NCBI GenBank assembly: GCA_963969395.1
Contig: OZ017799.1
Location: 17,858,501-17,922,500 of the forward strand
Direction: 5' to 3'
Source of the DNA: Pseudoscleropodium purum
Lineage: Eukaryota > Streptophyta > Bryopsida > Hypnales > Brachytheciaceae
DNA length: 64,000 nt
Shown: piece after piece, positions 35,806 to 50,019 of the stretch
Layout: each line of letters opens with the position of its first letter
Numbering within the stretch: position 1 is the stretch's first letter
Notes under the pieces: generated by a model
The model's input: the letters and a program-made list of their open reading frames with translations, nothing else
What the model was told of the DNA's origin: nothing
Database searches by the model: none
Program-made: the position numbers and the translations under genes

Positions 35806-36091
35806 CAGGGTTGACGAATCTCTACGCCCCAAAATAGCGTCCGTTTTCCGGATGTCCGGACGCATGAACGCTAGCGGACGCAGCGTCCCTCCCGCCATCG
35901 GAAGGTGGACGGGCGAGGCGGGGTGGACGGCCCGAGGCGGACGCCCAGATCGTGCGGACCACATCAGTCCGTGTATCGATCGGACGGCCGTAATTGGACG
36001 GGTATCAGGGCGGACGCCGGACGTGGCGGACGCTGCAGACACAGCGTCCGCGTCTGGACGTCCCGGACGTCCGACCGTCCTATCAACCTTG
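35806..36091 (+). mobile_element. hAT-type GC-rich MITE, complete copy 3
   Basis: The 286-bp element has left end CAGGGTTGAC, right end TATCAACCTTG, and 8-bp flanks TGGATTTC (35798-35805) and TGGATTTT (36092-36099). It is in the same orientation as copy 2, which ends 176 bases upstream; the two interiors are closely alike. Confidence 0.88.
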
Positions 36092-36257
36092 TGGATTTTT
36101 CTACAAACTCATTCAATGAATTAGCATTGACTAGGTCAAGTTGGAACACATCCCTTTCTATAGCAAATGACATAGTCACTGTGCAAATGATGCTATCAAT
36201 GTCTATCCATATTGAATTTGTGTGGTCATATTTAAATTTGACGTGTCTAGGTACTTT

Positions 36258-39200
36258 TCAAAAATAATTCAAATACACCATGAAAGAAGATCCACCTATA
36301 CCTGGTCGTTTACCTCTATAGACCTCTTGGTTTAGAAGATCAATAGATTGTTGATAATTTCCCCACCTAATACCTATCTTGTGCTTCATTTTTTGAATGT
36401 GGTGAAGACACCTTGTATCTTGATCGACTCCGTTGAGGATGCATGTAGGTTGTAGTTTGTTCAATGGTCTTCCTCTCTTTCTCTTAGCTATTGCTTTGAC
36501 TAAAGAAGATAGATTTATTGTACTTCGTTGCAAAAAATAGACTCCACAATCCATGCCAAGACCTAATAGCATAGTCTTTGTTGAAAATGAGGCATTAATG
36601 TAATCATCAAAAGTATTAAAATAAATTGAATTTTTAACTCTTGTTAATTGATCCTTAGATAAAAATAAAAAAGGTTAGCATTCAATTGGGATACAAGTAT
36701 GGACTTATAAATTTTGTGCCCTGCATACTCAACAAAAGGAATTACCTTGTCGATGGGGAGTGAAGAACTAACTTGATCTTCCTCCAAATTCAACATATCT
36801 AATATTGCATCCCTAGTCTCATATTCAACAACAACAAGATTCAAGCGCAACCCATCTTCGAGAATGTCTTCTTCTCCCTCGACCAAGGTAGTCAAATTGC
36901 TACCTACGGTGGCTTAATCTAATGGATGTTGTACTTCAAGATCACATCGCAAAACCTCTTTATCTCCATTATCCCCCCTTACAAGTGATTTGGAAGGAGC
37001 ATATGCAAAATTCAATGGGTCTCTTTTTTCAACTATCCACAGAGTTACAAAGCATGTTTTGTTAGTACATTGCATAGGAGGTGCCATATTTAGAATTCAA
37101 AGCATGGCTTGGGCTTCTTTCAAACCCTGTTGGAGAGCGCAAATGACACCATCATCAGTTGCAATTAAATTGTAATTTGACAAATTACAAGGCAATTCAT
37201 TTGGATTTAAAGGATGCAAGTCAGCCTACACGTTTTTCATTTTATTGTGCACTTTACCAAATTTCAGCCCATTTTCTTTGTATTCAGTTGCTGTTAAACA
37301 ATTTTAGGTGTTCATAGTATTAGTAAGTTGATGGAAATCATATGATCTTTCATGACCTTCCATTCCACCAATTTTAGAGAAAAAAATCTCGTAGGAATCA
37401 CTTCCAGTCAAATGTAGCGGAATTGGCAAATGAAGGTACTTGTCTTGAAAGTGACAAATTAACAAGACGATAAAGTGACAAGACATTTGCACATCCAAGA
37501 AACAATGCTACGATACAAAATTAATGGTTGGAGTTAATCTTTTAGAGTTACCACCAACTAAATGATTCCCATATTGGAACCACAGTTTCCAAATATGAAA
37601 TAAAAAAGAAACTTTGGATGCCAAGACTACTCTAGACCACAAATCTAGCTTAGGAGACAAGAAAATGTCTATGTAATTAGAGCAAACCTCCAAGTAGCAT
37701 TTTGTATCTAGCGTGCACTCTTGATGAATTTCCTTAGATGCCTATAGTTGTGCCAAACAATCTCGAACCTGCTTTTGACAAATCCTTTGTGCTGACGCCC
37801 AATTCTGTCTGTCCTTTTTATTCATGTCTTCTAATTTCAAACCATGCTGGTTATAGCTGAAATTATTGTGTACCAAGCCCAAATGAGTTAAACTAACAAC
37901 ATCACATCCTAATTGCAATGTTTGAATAGGTGAATCAATTGGATTTATTCATTTCTTTCCATTGTGTATGAAGTCTTGGTCATGCAACCCTATCAAATTA
38001 CCATCAGAATCCAACTTACATGTGAAGATCCAACCAAGCCAATCCAACTTTAGACGATGTCCATCTATTGATTTGTAATCAGCCAACATCAATTGACGAC
38101 AACATGAGTCCTCGTCGTTGGCATGACCTATTACAGGTCCGATTGCAAGCTTACAATGCTTCTCCCATAGCTTTTCGATTTTGATCCATTGATGTTTAAT
38201 CCATTTTGAATTGAACAGATTACAAGTACAACAAACACATAATACCAACCTTGGTAGCTTCTCATAAAGTGGGCTCACCATCACCACTCTTGCAAAACCT
38301 CTCACTTTGTCAGAACAAAAACACTCTAAAATTTTATTGTAACCCCCTTCCCTACTACCCACTATTGGTTTATAATTTGATATGCAAATGTGGTTTTCCT
38401 TTGGACCACATAGCTTAGCAAGAATATCAAAATGTTGTTCATATGCTACTCTAGACCTAACCTTTGTCTCATCTTTGGCTAGAATGATTGGAACAGGTCC
38501 AGTAATCCCGTGGATAGTCTTTGCATCTTTGTAAATGTCTACCACTACTGCAAAGATATTACCATGTTCACCAGGCACATTCTATATTCCCTTCTTATTA
38601 TCCCCCTTGATCGTACTGTGACTAGGGCCAATATAGTTCAATGCAAACAACTCCTACCTCCATAAACCTTCATGGCTTAGGCAAGTGCTTTGGAATTTTC
38701 GGAAACCTATACCCTTCCTTTCTGCGATTGAGATTAGTAGCTACATTTTGCATGAAATCCCACAAGGCTGGTCTACCTCCAAACCCCCTAGACCGGTGAG
38801 CACTCAAGGTGTCTCTACAAAATTTACACAAGTTGTGTTCACTAGAGGCACCGGTGCAGATTCTCTAAGTGTTGGTTGCTTGACTTTCAACTCAATGATC
38901 TTCAATTTGGCTGCCCAATGGTACAAGCACTTAGTTCTAAGTTTGTTAGATACAGACCTACTATGCATAGTGAGTTCAAGCAAAGATAAGTAACCAATTT
39001 GTCTTCCATTTCCAATATTTTTTGTTCCTCTTTTCTCAATTGATTTCTCTTCCTTCATGACCTTTAATCTAAAGTCAATTTTCAAAGGTATATTAGTACA
39101 CATAGAGCAAGTTAAACCAACCCAAGGTTCATGAGTCATTGAAATACGATGGCAATTGCGATGTCTAAAAGTTCCATTTATTTTTAAACATTCACCATCT

Positions 39201-40606
39201 AAGTTGATCACCTCTTGCAACCAAAGCTCTGAATACCTCCTCAGTCCAAACTTTATGTCAAATAACAAACCTTGAATTTCATATGAATTTCTGCCATACA
39301 CTACAAATGGACCTCTAAAGCCCCAATACATCAAAGTTTTGCAATCACTTTGGTCCATGCTTTGGGAAAGATTTACCTCAGAATTGCTGCGTGCATGACT
39401 GAAGGAGTGTAATAGATGAGTTGCCTCCCATGGATTTTGCAAGCCTCCCCCACTTGCTAGACAAAATTGCACCCCTTCCTAATGTCACACTTTTAAGCAA
39501 CTTCTCCACATATCTGGTGCTAGTAGAGTGGTTCCTCAAGTTTGCCTCTAAATTTTTTTTAGGTGGGCACAAGCTATAGACTTCATTGCAAGTGAAGCAC
39601 TTGGTTTCCCACCAAGAACTCTTCAATTGAGTAGTATTAGAATCTCCACCAAGCACTTAGAAAGTTGGGTGCTCTAAGCCAAGACTTTTGTTCACAACAT
39701 TCAGTATCTTAATACCTTCTAGTACCAACCACTTGTAATCTTTGTTGGTGAGGATCACAGTTTTTTTTCCTTTTGTTGTTGATTGCAAGTGGTTGTACCA
39801 ATTCAAGTTCTTGCATAAGCACCAATTCTGAATGTACTGGTTACTCATAATGTGACTTTTTTTGAAATTTGAGAACAGATTTGATACTCTGTCCTTAGTA
39901 TGTAGCCCCTTGGTCCCTCCAAAATCTTTTTTGCACTCTGAGCAGTACAAAATGACAATGGCTTTGTTGTATTGGTCATATGACTTGAACCCCCATTCGT
40001 GATCCTCCAACAATACTTCTTTCAAGGCTTTACGGAGCTTTTCTTCTCCCTCTTTGTACATCGACATCACCTTTGAGGATATAGTATGTGATTGCAACAA
40101 ATAGTCTTCAGTGGAACCACTAACCCTGGACCAAGACTGTGGCTTTGTAGGAATTTCAGGGAATTCAACAATGTCAGGGTTGTCAATTCTTGCACTTGTG
40201 TTTGGTCATTGTGGTGATTATCGATGAAGTCTTGTTCCACTTTGCAATGATGTTACTTGCAAGGTGAATCAACATACTTTTTTTCCATGGCAAGTAACAT
40301 GAAAACACTATTTCCTATATCATTCAATGCTTCTAAGTTCATAGCCACTCTACAGAACTCATCAGGATCCTAGTATCGGAAATTAAACTTCAAGACCTTC
40401 TTGTCTTCTAGCCTCACCTGCAAATCAGCTAGGGATTCTCCATATTCCCCTTTCATAGTTCCAATGCACTTGGAAGTTGCTCCTTTGTCAACAAGCGTGA
40501 ATACTTTTATTTTCTTCGCCACCATTGTGAAGTTGAAGTCTAAACCTGAAACACCGTCAAGCACAGTTAATTCAAGAAGCAAGATACCAGTGAACAAAGA
40601 TAGCAT
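36258..40606 (-). pseudogene. Decayed gene for a zinc-finger/AT-hook protein of a multi-copy family
   Basis: Read from 40606 to 36258, successive frames form one long protein-like sequence. It starts MVAKKIKVFTLVDKGATS (ORF 40606-40370). A first BED-like finger follows, YCSECKKDF with a KKSH further on (40100-39657). A second finger is CFTCNEVYSLC..NLRNHS (39656-39378). A long region follows with GHANDEDSC, LHDQDFIHNGKK (38578-37949), LHLTGSDSYEIFFSKIGGME (37498-37304) and a basic KRKRGRPLNK, an AT-hook-like motif (36572-36258). Stops (TAG/TAA/TGA) and at least two frame changes separate the blocks. I remember similar uncharacterised proteins in mosses and some animals, which hints at a transposon-encoded or domesticated protein, but no catalytic triad is identified. 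No intron borders could be settled. Confidence 0.55.
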
Positions 40607-41794
40607 TTGGAAGAGGAATTAGAAGCCAAGCTACAATAGAAAATACATGAGCATTCATAGTAGTTGTAGTTCAAAATTGAACAAGAAGAAGTGAGCACTA
40701 TGAAGCAATTGAGGTAAAACCCTAAGCCAAAGCATAGCAACATTCAGAGGATTTCTATAACAAATAGAACCTAAAACCCTAATAAGAAAACGTAGCACCT
40801 ATTAGGGAATTTGCAATATACAAAGTTGACAATGAAACGTACCTAGAATAGCAATAGCAATGAAGGCAACCCTAAACCACAAATACTATTTGCTTCACGA
40901 ATCTTTGTTTGTCACCATACTTGGAATCCTAATCCAATGTCAAGCAACAATCAAAGAATTTTTAGAAGAGGCATTCACAACAACAATCACAATATTATTA
41001 AATTTGTAGGAAATGGAACTCTAAAAATTCCTAGAAAGAACCACAACAACAATTAGTGACTCCTAAACATCTAAACTTCAATGGAAATATTGAAATAGAA
41101 GTAGAGTTGCAACAGTTCTCTAGGATTCCATACACACAACATGGTAGTGATTTATAGTCAATATCAATTATAATCAATATTTGTTTCACTTATTGTAGCA
41201 TTTGAAGGAATAACAACCAAAATCTTTGCTCTACCAGAACTTCACCAAAGCGCTGCTAGAAATTGGTACTGCAAACCCCAGCCTCAAATCCTAAAAACTC
41301 GAGAAAATTGCGATACAAACTTCACAAGACCAAAAACAACTAAACGATGTTACTGCAAGACCCACCATTTGGACCTTGAACGCCTCTTTAGGGTACGCAA
41401 ATTTTTTTGAAGCCTCTTGCTAAGTTACCTCCTCCAAAACCTAAACCCTAAGCAGGAAGTCTACAATTCTATGACCTGCGTGACATTGATAATCTCTTGC
41501 GGAAAATATTGTAACAGTTAACTCTTGCTTAGGGATCTAATGAAGCGGACACTAAGTTAAGTCCAACACACAACCGTTGCAACATAAGCTAGAAGATTTC
41601 CTCCATAAAATCCACTAAGTTATTTCCCTCTATAGAACACAAAGTGAATTTTCAAACTAGACACAAAGGCCAAATTCTTCATCCATCTTTAAAGCACATA
41701 TATTATATTATTGATCCTAGTACACACAATTGGGGGAATCTTAACTTCTTAACCCCATTTTTTTCTACTTTTTCCTAAAATAAAGGATTTATAA
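40607..41794. other. Region upstream of the minus-strand pseudogene
   Basis: No coding frame recognised. It would hold the 5' part or promoter of the pseudogene on the minus strand. AT-rich without clear repeats. Confidence 0.35.
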
Positions 41795-42122
41795 GAGGGT
41801 TGACGAATCTCTACGTCCGCCCGAAAAAGGCGTCCGTAACCCGGATGTTCGTCCGCACGGACGCAGTGTCCTTTCCGCCATCGGAAAGCAGACGCCTCAA
41901 CCGCGGCAGACGAGATGGGTGGACGGGCGAGGTAGACGGGCGATCGCGGGACGGTTGGAATAAGGCGGTCGGGGAAGCGGACGGGGGAGATGGTCAGCGG
42001 TCAGAGCAATCAAGCAGTCCAAGCGGACGCTGTGTCCGCTAGACTTGCAAATATCAATGGACGCTACGGACACAACGTCCGCGTCCAGACGTCCCGGATG
42101 TCCAACCGTCCTGTCAACCCTG
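41795..42122 (+). mobile_element. hAT-type GC-rich MITE, complete copy 4
   Basis: The 328-bp element has ends GAGGGTTGAC and GTCAACCCTG and perfect 8-bp flanks ATTTATAA (41787-41794 and 42123-42130). It carries extra GC-rich sequence in the middle relative to copy 1 and no ORF of its own. Confidence 0.9.
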
Positions 42123-45100
42123 ATTTATAAGAATTCTATTTTATATATAATTGTATAAGTGATATATTTCCTACACTATGGTAAATGTAAAAAAATTCTA
42201 AATTTTATCTTCATTGAATTAATTTGACCCTACTTTTTATCTCACGTACTTTTCTACAACATCAATGGTCTCCTCTTTGAGGTGGTGATGTGGTAACAAA
42301 TGATAGTATGATGGAAAATGATATGATCGACGTGAACTATTGTAATCTTCCAATTTGTTGTAGGTTATGCTAGTGTACTAAGTACTTGGTAGGGAGTTGC
42401 TCTAACTCAAGAAATAATTCTACTAGCGGGGACTCTAGGGTAAGCTCTAGCAAAGCGTGAAAAGGCTTCGAGGGAAAAGGAATTAGATTGATATGAGAGT
42501 TTTTCATTGCACATGATGGCAAAAAAAAAATCATAGAGTTGGCTAGTGGGTAGTGTATAATGAGACCTCTACATTTAAAATTTAAAATTGAATTGAAACA
42601 ACATTGAAACAAGAGAAAAGCAATACCTGGTGCCGTGCAATCTTGTTTCAATGTCACATTGAGACAATGATCATTGAAACAATTAAAAAACAATACTAAA
42701 TCAATACCTTCTTGTATCAATTAGAAAGCAATTGTTCACTATTGTTGAATTGATGCAATAACCATTAAAATAATTGCAAATAATGCAAAAAACAATACCT
42801 TCTTGTCTTAAATTAAAAGCAAATATTAATTGTTGTTGAATTGAAACATTTTCTTATTGTAAAAATAGAGGAACAATGACTCATTATTGTAACGTCGTAT
42901 CAATTCTCCTACAATTTTAAATTACTAAGATGCATTGTAATTAATAAATATTGTCAAAATCAAGCAAATAGAACTTCTATAAAGTTGTGGTGTTTATCAA
43001 ATACCATTCAAACATCACACCATGGAGTCCAAAAAAACTTTTTTAGAGTGATGGTATTTAAGTTCCTAGGGTTGACTATTAGCTTCCAAAGAGACTTTCT
43101 GACTTTAGTTTGGGAACTTGGGATTAAAGTTAGAGGAATTGGATCATGACCTACTCATTAGACTCTTAACTAGTGCCAAACTTCAAATGTATCTGACATA
43201 GGCCAAGCACATAATAGAGACTTATCATTGATTTTCAATAAGAACAAACATTGGACATTTCAAATCATCCTTGTGACATAATACAAAGGTTGAATTTAAA
43301 CAACAAAATATATTTGAATAATTCCATAGTACACTAACATTCACAACTATTGCAATCACAAGAACAATCAAGTCAAGGTTTCACTTACACCGCATTTCGA
43401 CATAGCAATTTGATTCCTCTACATAATGTATATCTTGTGCATTTCTAGGAAGAATGAAGTCCATTTAACTAAGGAATCAACATTGTCTAAGAAGCAAATA
43501 GAAAAAATTTGTTTGAAATTTTGTAACTTCTCAAGTACGAAAATTTATTTTCATGAAATTCAATTGAATGTGGTGTCAAATTTAAAGCTTTTATCTCAAT
43601 CTATTATTTGAATAAAGAGCAACTTCATTTTCATTAGTCAATAATTGCAAGTTCATATATCAACTACAATGTCTAGACAAAAAGAAGCAAATACATAAAA
43701 TTATCCTCTCACGGAAATTTAATTAGAACTTCGCATGATCCAAAAGGTTAGAAAGTATACCTACCAAATTGCAAGACCAATCTCAATTAAAGGTGCTAAT
43801 GTATTCACACAAGCTTTCAAAATTTGATCTGTGATTAACAAATAGCACAATAAAAATGGATTTATATCAATTAGCACGATATATGAAGAAATTGCAAGCT
43901 TTCAAGAATAAAGAAAAAGTTGGCTAAAATCCAATGAAAATTGGTAAGAAAATTGATAATAACTAAAAAACTACTAATAGGAGACAATATTATCCAATTG
44001 CAAAGTAGGTCTCATCTTAATTCCTACTCCAACAAGGAAGTCTACCGACATGGATTTCATCTTGATATGTCCCATCTTGAAGTTGTCACCACCAACGAGT
44101 GAGTTTTTCTCAACAACATATACTCAATCACATCTGCATTATGTTATAAAAAATCAAATAAGCTCACTAGAAATACAATTGTAAAACATAATCGCATCTC
44201 AAACTATAAGAATTCAACCAAGCTTGATTATGTGGAAATAGAAGGAGCATGTCTCAAGTTCACTCTTCTCCATACTAGCCGTGAGCCATCTCCAATTTTT
44301 ATAAGCATGAAGAAACTTTGTGGTGTATTGTAGATCTCGGGTAGCTCCTTCAGCACAAGGAGAATTTTTTGCAGATAAAAATAAAGTAGACAATCTACAC
44401 TTAGCCTAAAGAAGCATACCCCCCTAAAGTGCAACAAAATAGCACAGTCAAGTGCACACAAGCCTCAATTGCGGTAGAAGAAATAAACGCCTACAAGCTA
44501 TTTTGTAAAGCACATTATACACTTCACTCTCATCCTCATAAGTTACTCTGTTTTCCTACTATAATCCTTTCCTAATCCATTTACCTCAAAGTTGATTCAT
44601 TTTGTTGCAATAGAATGCACTACAACAAAGTAGTTTATAATATAGAAGGATGAATATAAAAGACAAAAACGAATTTAACATGTATGATCCAAAAGACAAC
44701 ATCTATATTCATTTATTTTCTTCATCCAATGTAAGGTCCATTTACCTTTTGCTTTGTGACTTTTGAGCTTTTGCTTCGTACTTTGCAACTTTTCTTGAGA
44801 GAACACAAAAGGAGTATTAATGGTAGTGGAAGAGTATAGTTGTCAATGAAGTTGTGGTCCTTGATAGAATGGTTTTAGGTTTGAATTTAAGAGTGGTCAG
44901 GAGTTTGGATTCTGAAAAAAGGAATTTGTGAAGGAAAATTGATCGACTCGGTGATTGTCAATTTTGGTAAATTCTAAGGCACTAAATTGGAAGGATGTTT
45001 TGCAATGAAATGTTAATACTCTAAAGTTCATGTATCATATGCTTAGATTTCAATTTCAGGTATCTTATACAACTTATTGTAGGTATTATCTCTAAGTCTT

Positions 45101-47760
45101 TGAATATTTTTTTTATTCATAATGATTTTAATCTTACAAAAGAAGAGCTTCTATTTTGTAGAAGATTTCAAATATACTAATTCAGTTCTTTGTTACACAA
45201 GTGCATTTTGAGACTACTAGGTGCATTCATGCAAGTGTATTTTGGAAAAATTGACATTCCTGTTTAGGACATTGGAATTGGTGGAATTGGAATTGGAGTT
45301 GGTTGTTGCTTGAAAAGCAAAAACCCTGCTGTTAAAGTGAGCGTTGTGAATTTTCAACTTTGGTTGCATCTTGAAATTTCATACTTCTAGTAACATATTT
45401 GATGGTTGCAATTTCGGAGTAGGCTATATTGCTTTGGAGTTAGATTTACAATGCTTTTGTGGACATTATTGACTGCATTGTTTTACAAGTCATTGGTATA
45501 GAGCCATCTGAGGGCAACGTTCTTAGCAAATTAACAAAAAATTTCCAAAACAACATGTAATCTAGTAGTCAAAATGTAACTAGTCACTTCAGATGGAGTT
45601 CAAAAACCTTAATGAAAGTATTCAAATATTGAAGATCATATGTCAATCAATCATATTGAAGTACAACAAAGTCTCAATTGATAAATTCGCATCTTTTTTT
45701 TCAGTAAGCGTACTATCTAAGTATCTAGTGAATTTGGTAGGTGTTGATATTTGCCTATGCCCCTAATTGTCTAAGTTCCATACTTCAAGTCTTCAATTGT
45801 ATAATTTATGCTATTTATAAACATCCTAAACAAGTACATGATTCAAATTTTTTATTATTTTTGGTGGAATTATACAAGTTAACTTATAAATCTAAGCTCT
45901 TGGTACAAACAAAAGTATCTTTTTCTAGTCTTAATGAATTATTTTGTCTTGGATTATATTGTGGGAATTCAATTCAACCACAAATATTTGATTTGGATAA
46001 TTGGATCTAGTGGATCTTGTAGAATGACAAAGATAAACAACATTTTGTCGAGTTTACTTTAAAATCATGTTTAGAAATTCAAGGAATTCATTTGGTAATG
46101 TTTCATAAACACTCATGTATCTGCAAACAGAAAACCTTTGAGCTAAAGGAGAATGCTTGAAAGAATTTGCCAATATTAACAAGTCATTGTCCACCCTAGG
46201 GTATGTCAATTTTAGCAATGTTTTACGGTTAGGTTGGTTATCATTATTCACTAGAAATCAAATTGAATGACAACATGGTGCCATTAAGTGGTAATGCTTT
46301 GGTATGACTTTTCAACTTAAAGTTGGATCTTTGTAGTCCTTTTCTCTAATGTGCTAGATATTATAACTTTCTATTAGCGTGTTGGAATTATAGAATTTGT
46401 CATCTAATTATAGGGTTGTTCATAAATGCCAAAAAACTCACTATTATACTACAAGACATGGCTTGGTCTTCAAGTATATATTATTAGAATTCCACATGGT
46501 TTTTTTTTGCATTTCTCCTAGTGTAACTTGAATTTTCATACACGTAGATTTATTGGTAGGTTGCTTTTCTTAGTACAACCTCAAGTAACTATTGTTGGGT
46601 AGATATATGGATGAATGTCTCAATAAACCGGTCACAAATATGTTTTCAAAAGATGTTAGCATTTCAAAGGCTTTAGGTCACAAATGGTTGCATCTTTTCA
46701 AAAAAAAATTGCCCAAAATACTAAACAACTTGATTACAAAGACATATATGTAGTTGGTTTAAGAAGTTTCAATTTTTAATAGGAGTATGGGACCTTTGAA
46801 GTGTAATATATGAACTTGTCACAACTAAACAAAAAATTACATATGGACTTTTTTGAGAAGATAGATATATTTCAATGTATTCTATTGACTTTGTTATGAG
46901 TGCTACAAAGGTATACTTAAGTGAAATGCTTTCTATACAATAAAAACTTCTTTTAATACAAAATTAGGGACTTTTTAGAAGGTCAAATGAAGGTCAAATT
47001 TTAGGGACGTTTTTTTTATAAATATTTATTATAATCATTATTTTTTTTTTTTTGGGGGGGGGGGATTTAATTTAGAAGATTAAGGTGGGTCACCCTTCAC
47101 TTTTAAATTTTTTTCTATTTTTATTTCCAATGTAATAGCCATCAAAGGAAATAGTCTTCATTTTTAGTGACTTATAATGAGGCCATGGGTGCCACTTTTG
47201 AGCCACTCATCCATGGAACTACCCTATTTGCATAATAAGTTTCATGGCTTTAAGAAAGTAGTGAGTAGCTTGATTTAAGAGAATTTGAACTTCATGCACC
47301 TTGATTACATTTCATTGAGATTATTGAGGTACATACAAGAGTTAGTTTTCCTCTAACTATTCAAGAACCTTGATGTTATATTATTGGGATTAGAACATTG
47401 TATAGAGTTGTCTATTATATCAAATGGTTATTGGGTTGAAGTGCAGACTGCACATAAAGTCACAGACATGCAAAAAAAATTGAATGTAGAACATGATCAA
47501 TAAGCAAATATTGTCCCCAATATGACTTGAGATGGTAGAGTGAAATATACCACCTATTATGAAGATGGAGTGAGCCTTTTAGAAAAATGAATGGTAGTTT
47601 GGGAGTTGGATTTTTTTTGGAAAAATGGGTGGATTAGGCTTAGTTTTGCACAATGATTTGTGTAGTACAAGGTTCACATTGGATGAGTGATTTCTTCATT
47701 CCATAGAGATTTAGTACATTATGTGTGAGAGTAGAAGGTTGAATAGTGTGGAACAATGCT
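42123..47760. other. Long AT-rich intergenic region
   Basis: No gene recognised. Notable textures are an ACAAT/ATTGT-rich stretch at about 42590-42960 that resembles one at 48840-49080, a short GGAATT-type microsatellite near 45268-45303, and a T-run followed by ten G bases near 47040-47065. A frame at 45741-46010 is open but unrecognised. Confidence 0.45.
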
Positions 47761-48676
47761 TTAACCCCTAAAGGACCAGTCTTTGTTTTTTGGCTATATA
47801 GAAATTTTGGGCAGGTATTTGTGACCAGAAATTTCCATATTTTAGGCTGAAATTTTAATAGAAGGTGTAGACAAGGAATATCTTTCATATGCAATAAATT
47901 TCATGACATTTAAAAATAGGGGTCAAAATTTATAGCCTAATATGTTATTTTTTTTTTAACTAGGCAATTTGGGCAGATTATAAAAAATCATATTTTTCAA
48001 AATCAAAAATTTGAAATTGGTTTTCTAGATTTATATATACAAGGAAAGCTTTGAATCATTCCATTTTGATCAACAAGTAAAAAATTATGAGGATTTTTTG
48101 TTTGTGGGTAGTTATGGATTTCCTACTCTAAAATAAACTTTGAAATCCTTTATCTTACCCAATTTTCAATATTTTTGAAATAAAATAAAATCCTAGAATG
48201 TAAATTTTTTATTACAACATTTCAACCATTGGGATTGTCATTTTTCAATTCTATAATTAAATTCTAAATAATTTAGTATTTTGAATCATTGTTTACTTCT
48301 ACGTAACTACTATTTATTTCCTATATGTTGTATAATTCCAAATGATCTGAAATTTTTCAAGCATGTGGACAATTTGTCTAGAAAAAAGAATTCAAAGAAG
48401 CACCATCATTTTGGTCATCTTTTCATAGAAAAGTGAGCTTGTGAAGTGCAGCTGCCTGGCTTTTTGTAGGGCTAAAAAAATGATTTTAGTGAATGTGAAT
48501 GCTTATATCTTGCAATCCTCACGGTGGAAATGGCTGAAATTCTTACCACATGTTTTTGATACTACATAGTACATATGTCAAAACAAGTTTGTTTTTTTAA
48601 ATTTGTTACTTGTACTAAAAATGGTAATTTTTGAGCTTTTTCGGTGAAAACATAGTCATGGAACTATAGGGGTTAA
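47761..48676 (+). mobile_element. piggyBac-like MITE, family PB1, copy 4 (best preserved)
   Basis: The 916-bp element has intact TTAA at 47761-47764 and 48673-48676, left end CCCCTAAAGGACC and right end GAACTATAGGGG. It is collinear with the other copies and has no ORF. It is the best reference copy in the window. Confidence 0.88.
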
Positions 48677-49616
48677 ACATTGAAATTCAAATTGAGAGAT
48701 GCAATTAGATGTACATTTGTTAAGATTTTACTTTAATTTTTTAAATTTTTTTTAAAGAACATTAGTGAAAGTATAATTCCAAGAAAAAAAAGTCACATAT
48801 CCCCACTTCAAACTTTGGATTAAAATGTCAAGTAGATATATTGACAATTGCAAAATATAATTACAATAGTCATTGAAAATGCATAATTACAATAGGGCAT
48901 TGCAAAGGTCCATATACTATAATGAAACTATAAGGTATTGAATTTGCACAATTACAATGATCCTTGAAATGTCATAAAAACAATGGCCATTGTAATTACA
49001 TTGTTTCTATGTTGTTTTTGGCAATTGAAACAATCTAAAAACAATAGCACATTGTAACAATGAAAAATCAATATCCTTCCTAATTTGAGATGTAACCTAA
49101 ATTGCCTTTTAAGCAATGGACTCCTAAACATTTTCTAGCCAATATTCACCTAAATCACTCTAAGTGAAAAAATAACAACACCTCCAATTCATCCAAATAT
49201 GTGTTTTACTATCTCCAAATCATCTCAATACATGCTGTAGGAAGTTGCCCTAACCTGCAAGACCAAAATCCCCACTAAGAACCTCCAATTGAGGCTCAGA
49301 ATTGCCGAAATTGGGCTCTAAATGGAAAATACAGCACACCATCAATCACCCTAAGCGCTCAATTTTCAACATGCATGACCTCCCAAGTACCAATTTACCT
49401 TGACCCTATGTGTTCATTTCCAAGGCATACCCTCTTCCACAATCTTGCATCTTGCCCTAAACCCTTGGAATTATCACCCTAAGTTTTTAACACCCTTTGT
49501 CTTAGACCATTCAATTGGAAATACACAAATTCAAGTATCCATGGACATATCAAAAGCAACCATTGTATCTCCCATTTCATACCCACCATTCACCAAACCA
49601 TAACTTGCCACACAAT
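48677..49616. other. Intergenic region
   Basis: AT-rich with an ATTGT/ACAAT-rich segment at 48840-49080. No gene recognised. Confidence 0.45.
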
Positions 49617-49618
49617 TA

Positions 49619-50017
49619 AGGTAGAACCACCCATACCCAATCATTTAAGCAATTAATGATATACAACAAGGAGTATGAGGGGATGCATATTTTTCCTTTG
49701 TAGAAAGATGAGGAATACAAGGTCTCCAATTTTTTTGTAATTTTATTGTCAAAATTGAAATTACTATATTTTTTGGAAGCTAAAAAGTAGGCAGAATCCA
49801 TGGTCAAAGTCTAGAGTCTTGCAATTCTGATCATTCAAGAACTACATTCCGCTCACTACTTCCTACTTTCCCAGTCACTAATTTGGGACATGTGTCATGA
49901 CCTTATTAGTCCCAACCTTGAAAATGGGGAAAACACACATTCCAAGCTTTGGTTGGAAATGAATGCATGCTACAAGTTGGGTTACCAAAGTCCAATTGGG
50001 TATAGGTGGTTCTACCT
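49619..50017 (+). mobile_element. MITE with AGGTAGAAC ends and TA target
   Basis: The 399-bp element has about 22-bp terminal inverted repeats (AGGTAGAACCACCCATACC at the left, the inverse GGTATAGGTGGTTCTACCT at the right), flanked by TA at 49617-49618 and 50018-50019. TA duplication suggests the Tc1/mariner group, but the ends are not those of a known family I recognise. Confidence 0.7.
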
Positions 50018-50019
50018 TA

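Noticed and set aside
35278..36267. Overlapping open frames on both strands
   Set aside because: All coincide with two GC-rich MITEs and contain no conserved domain.
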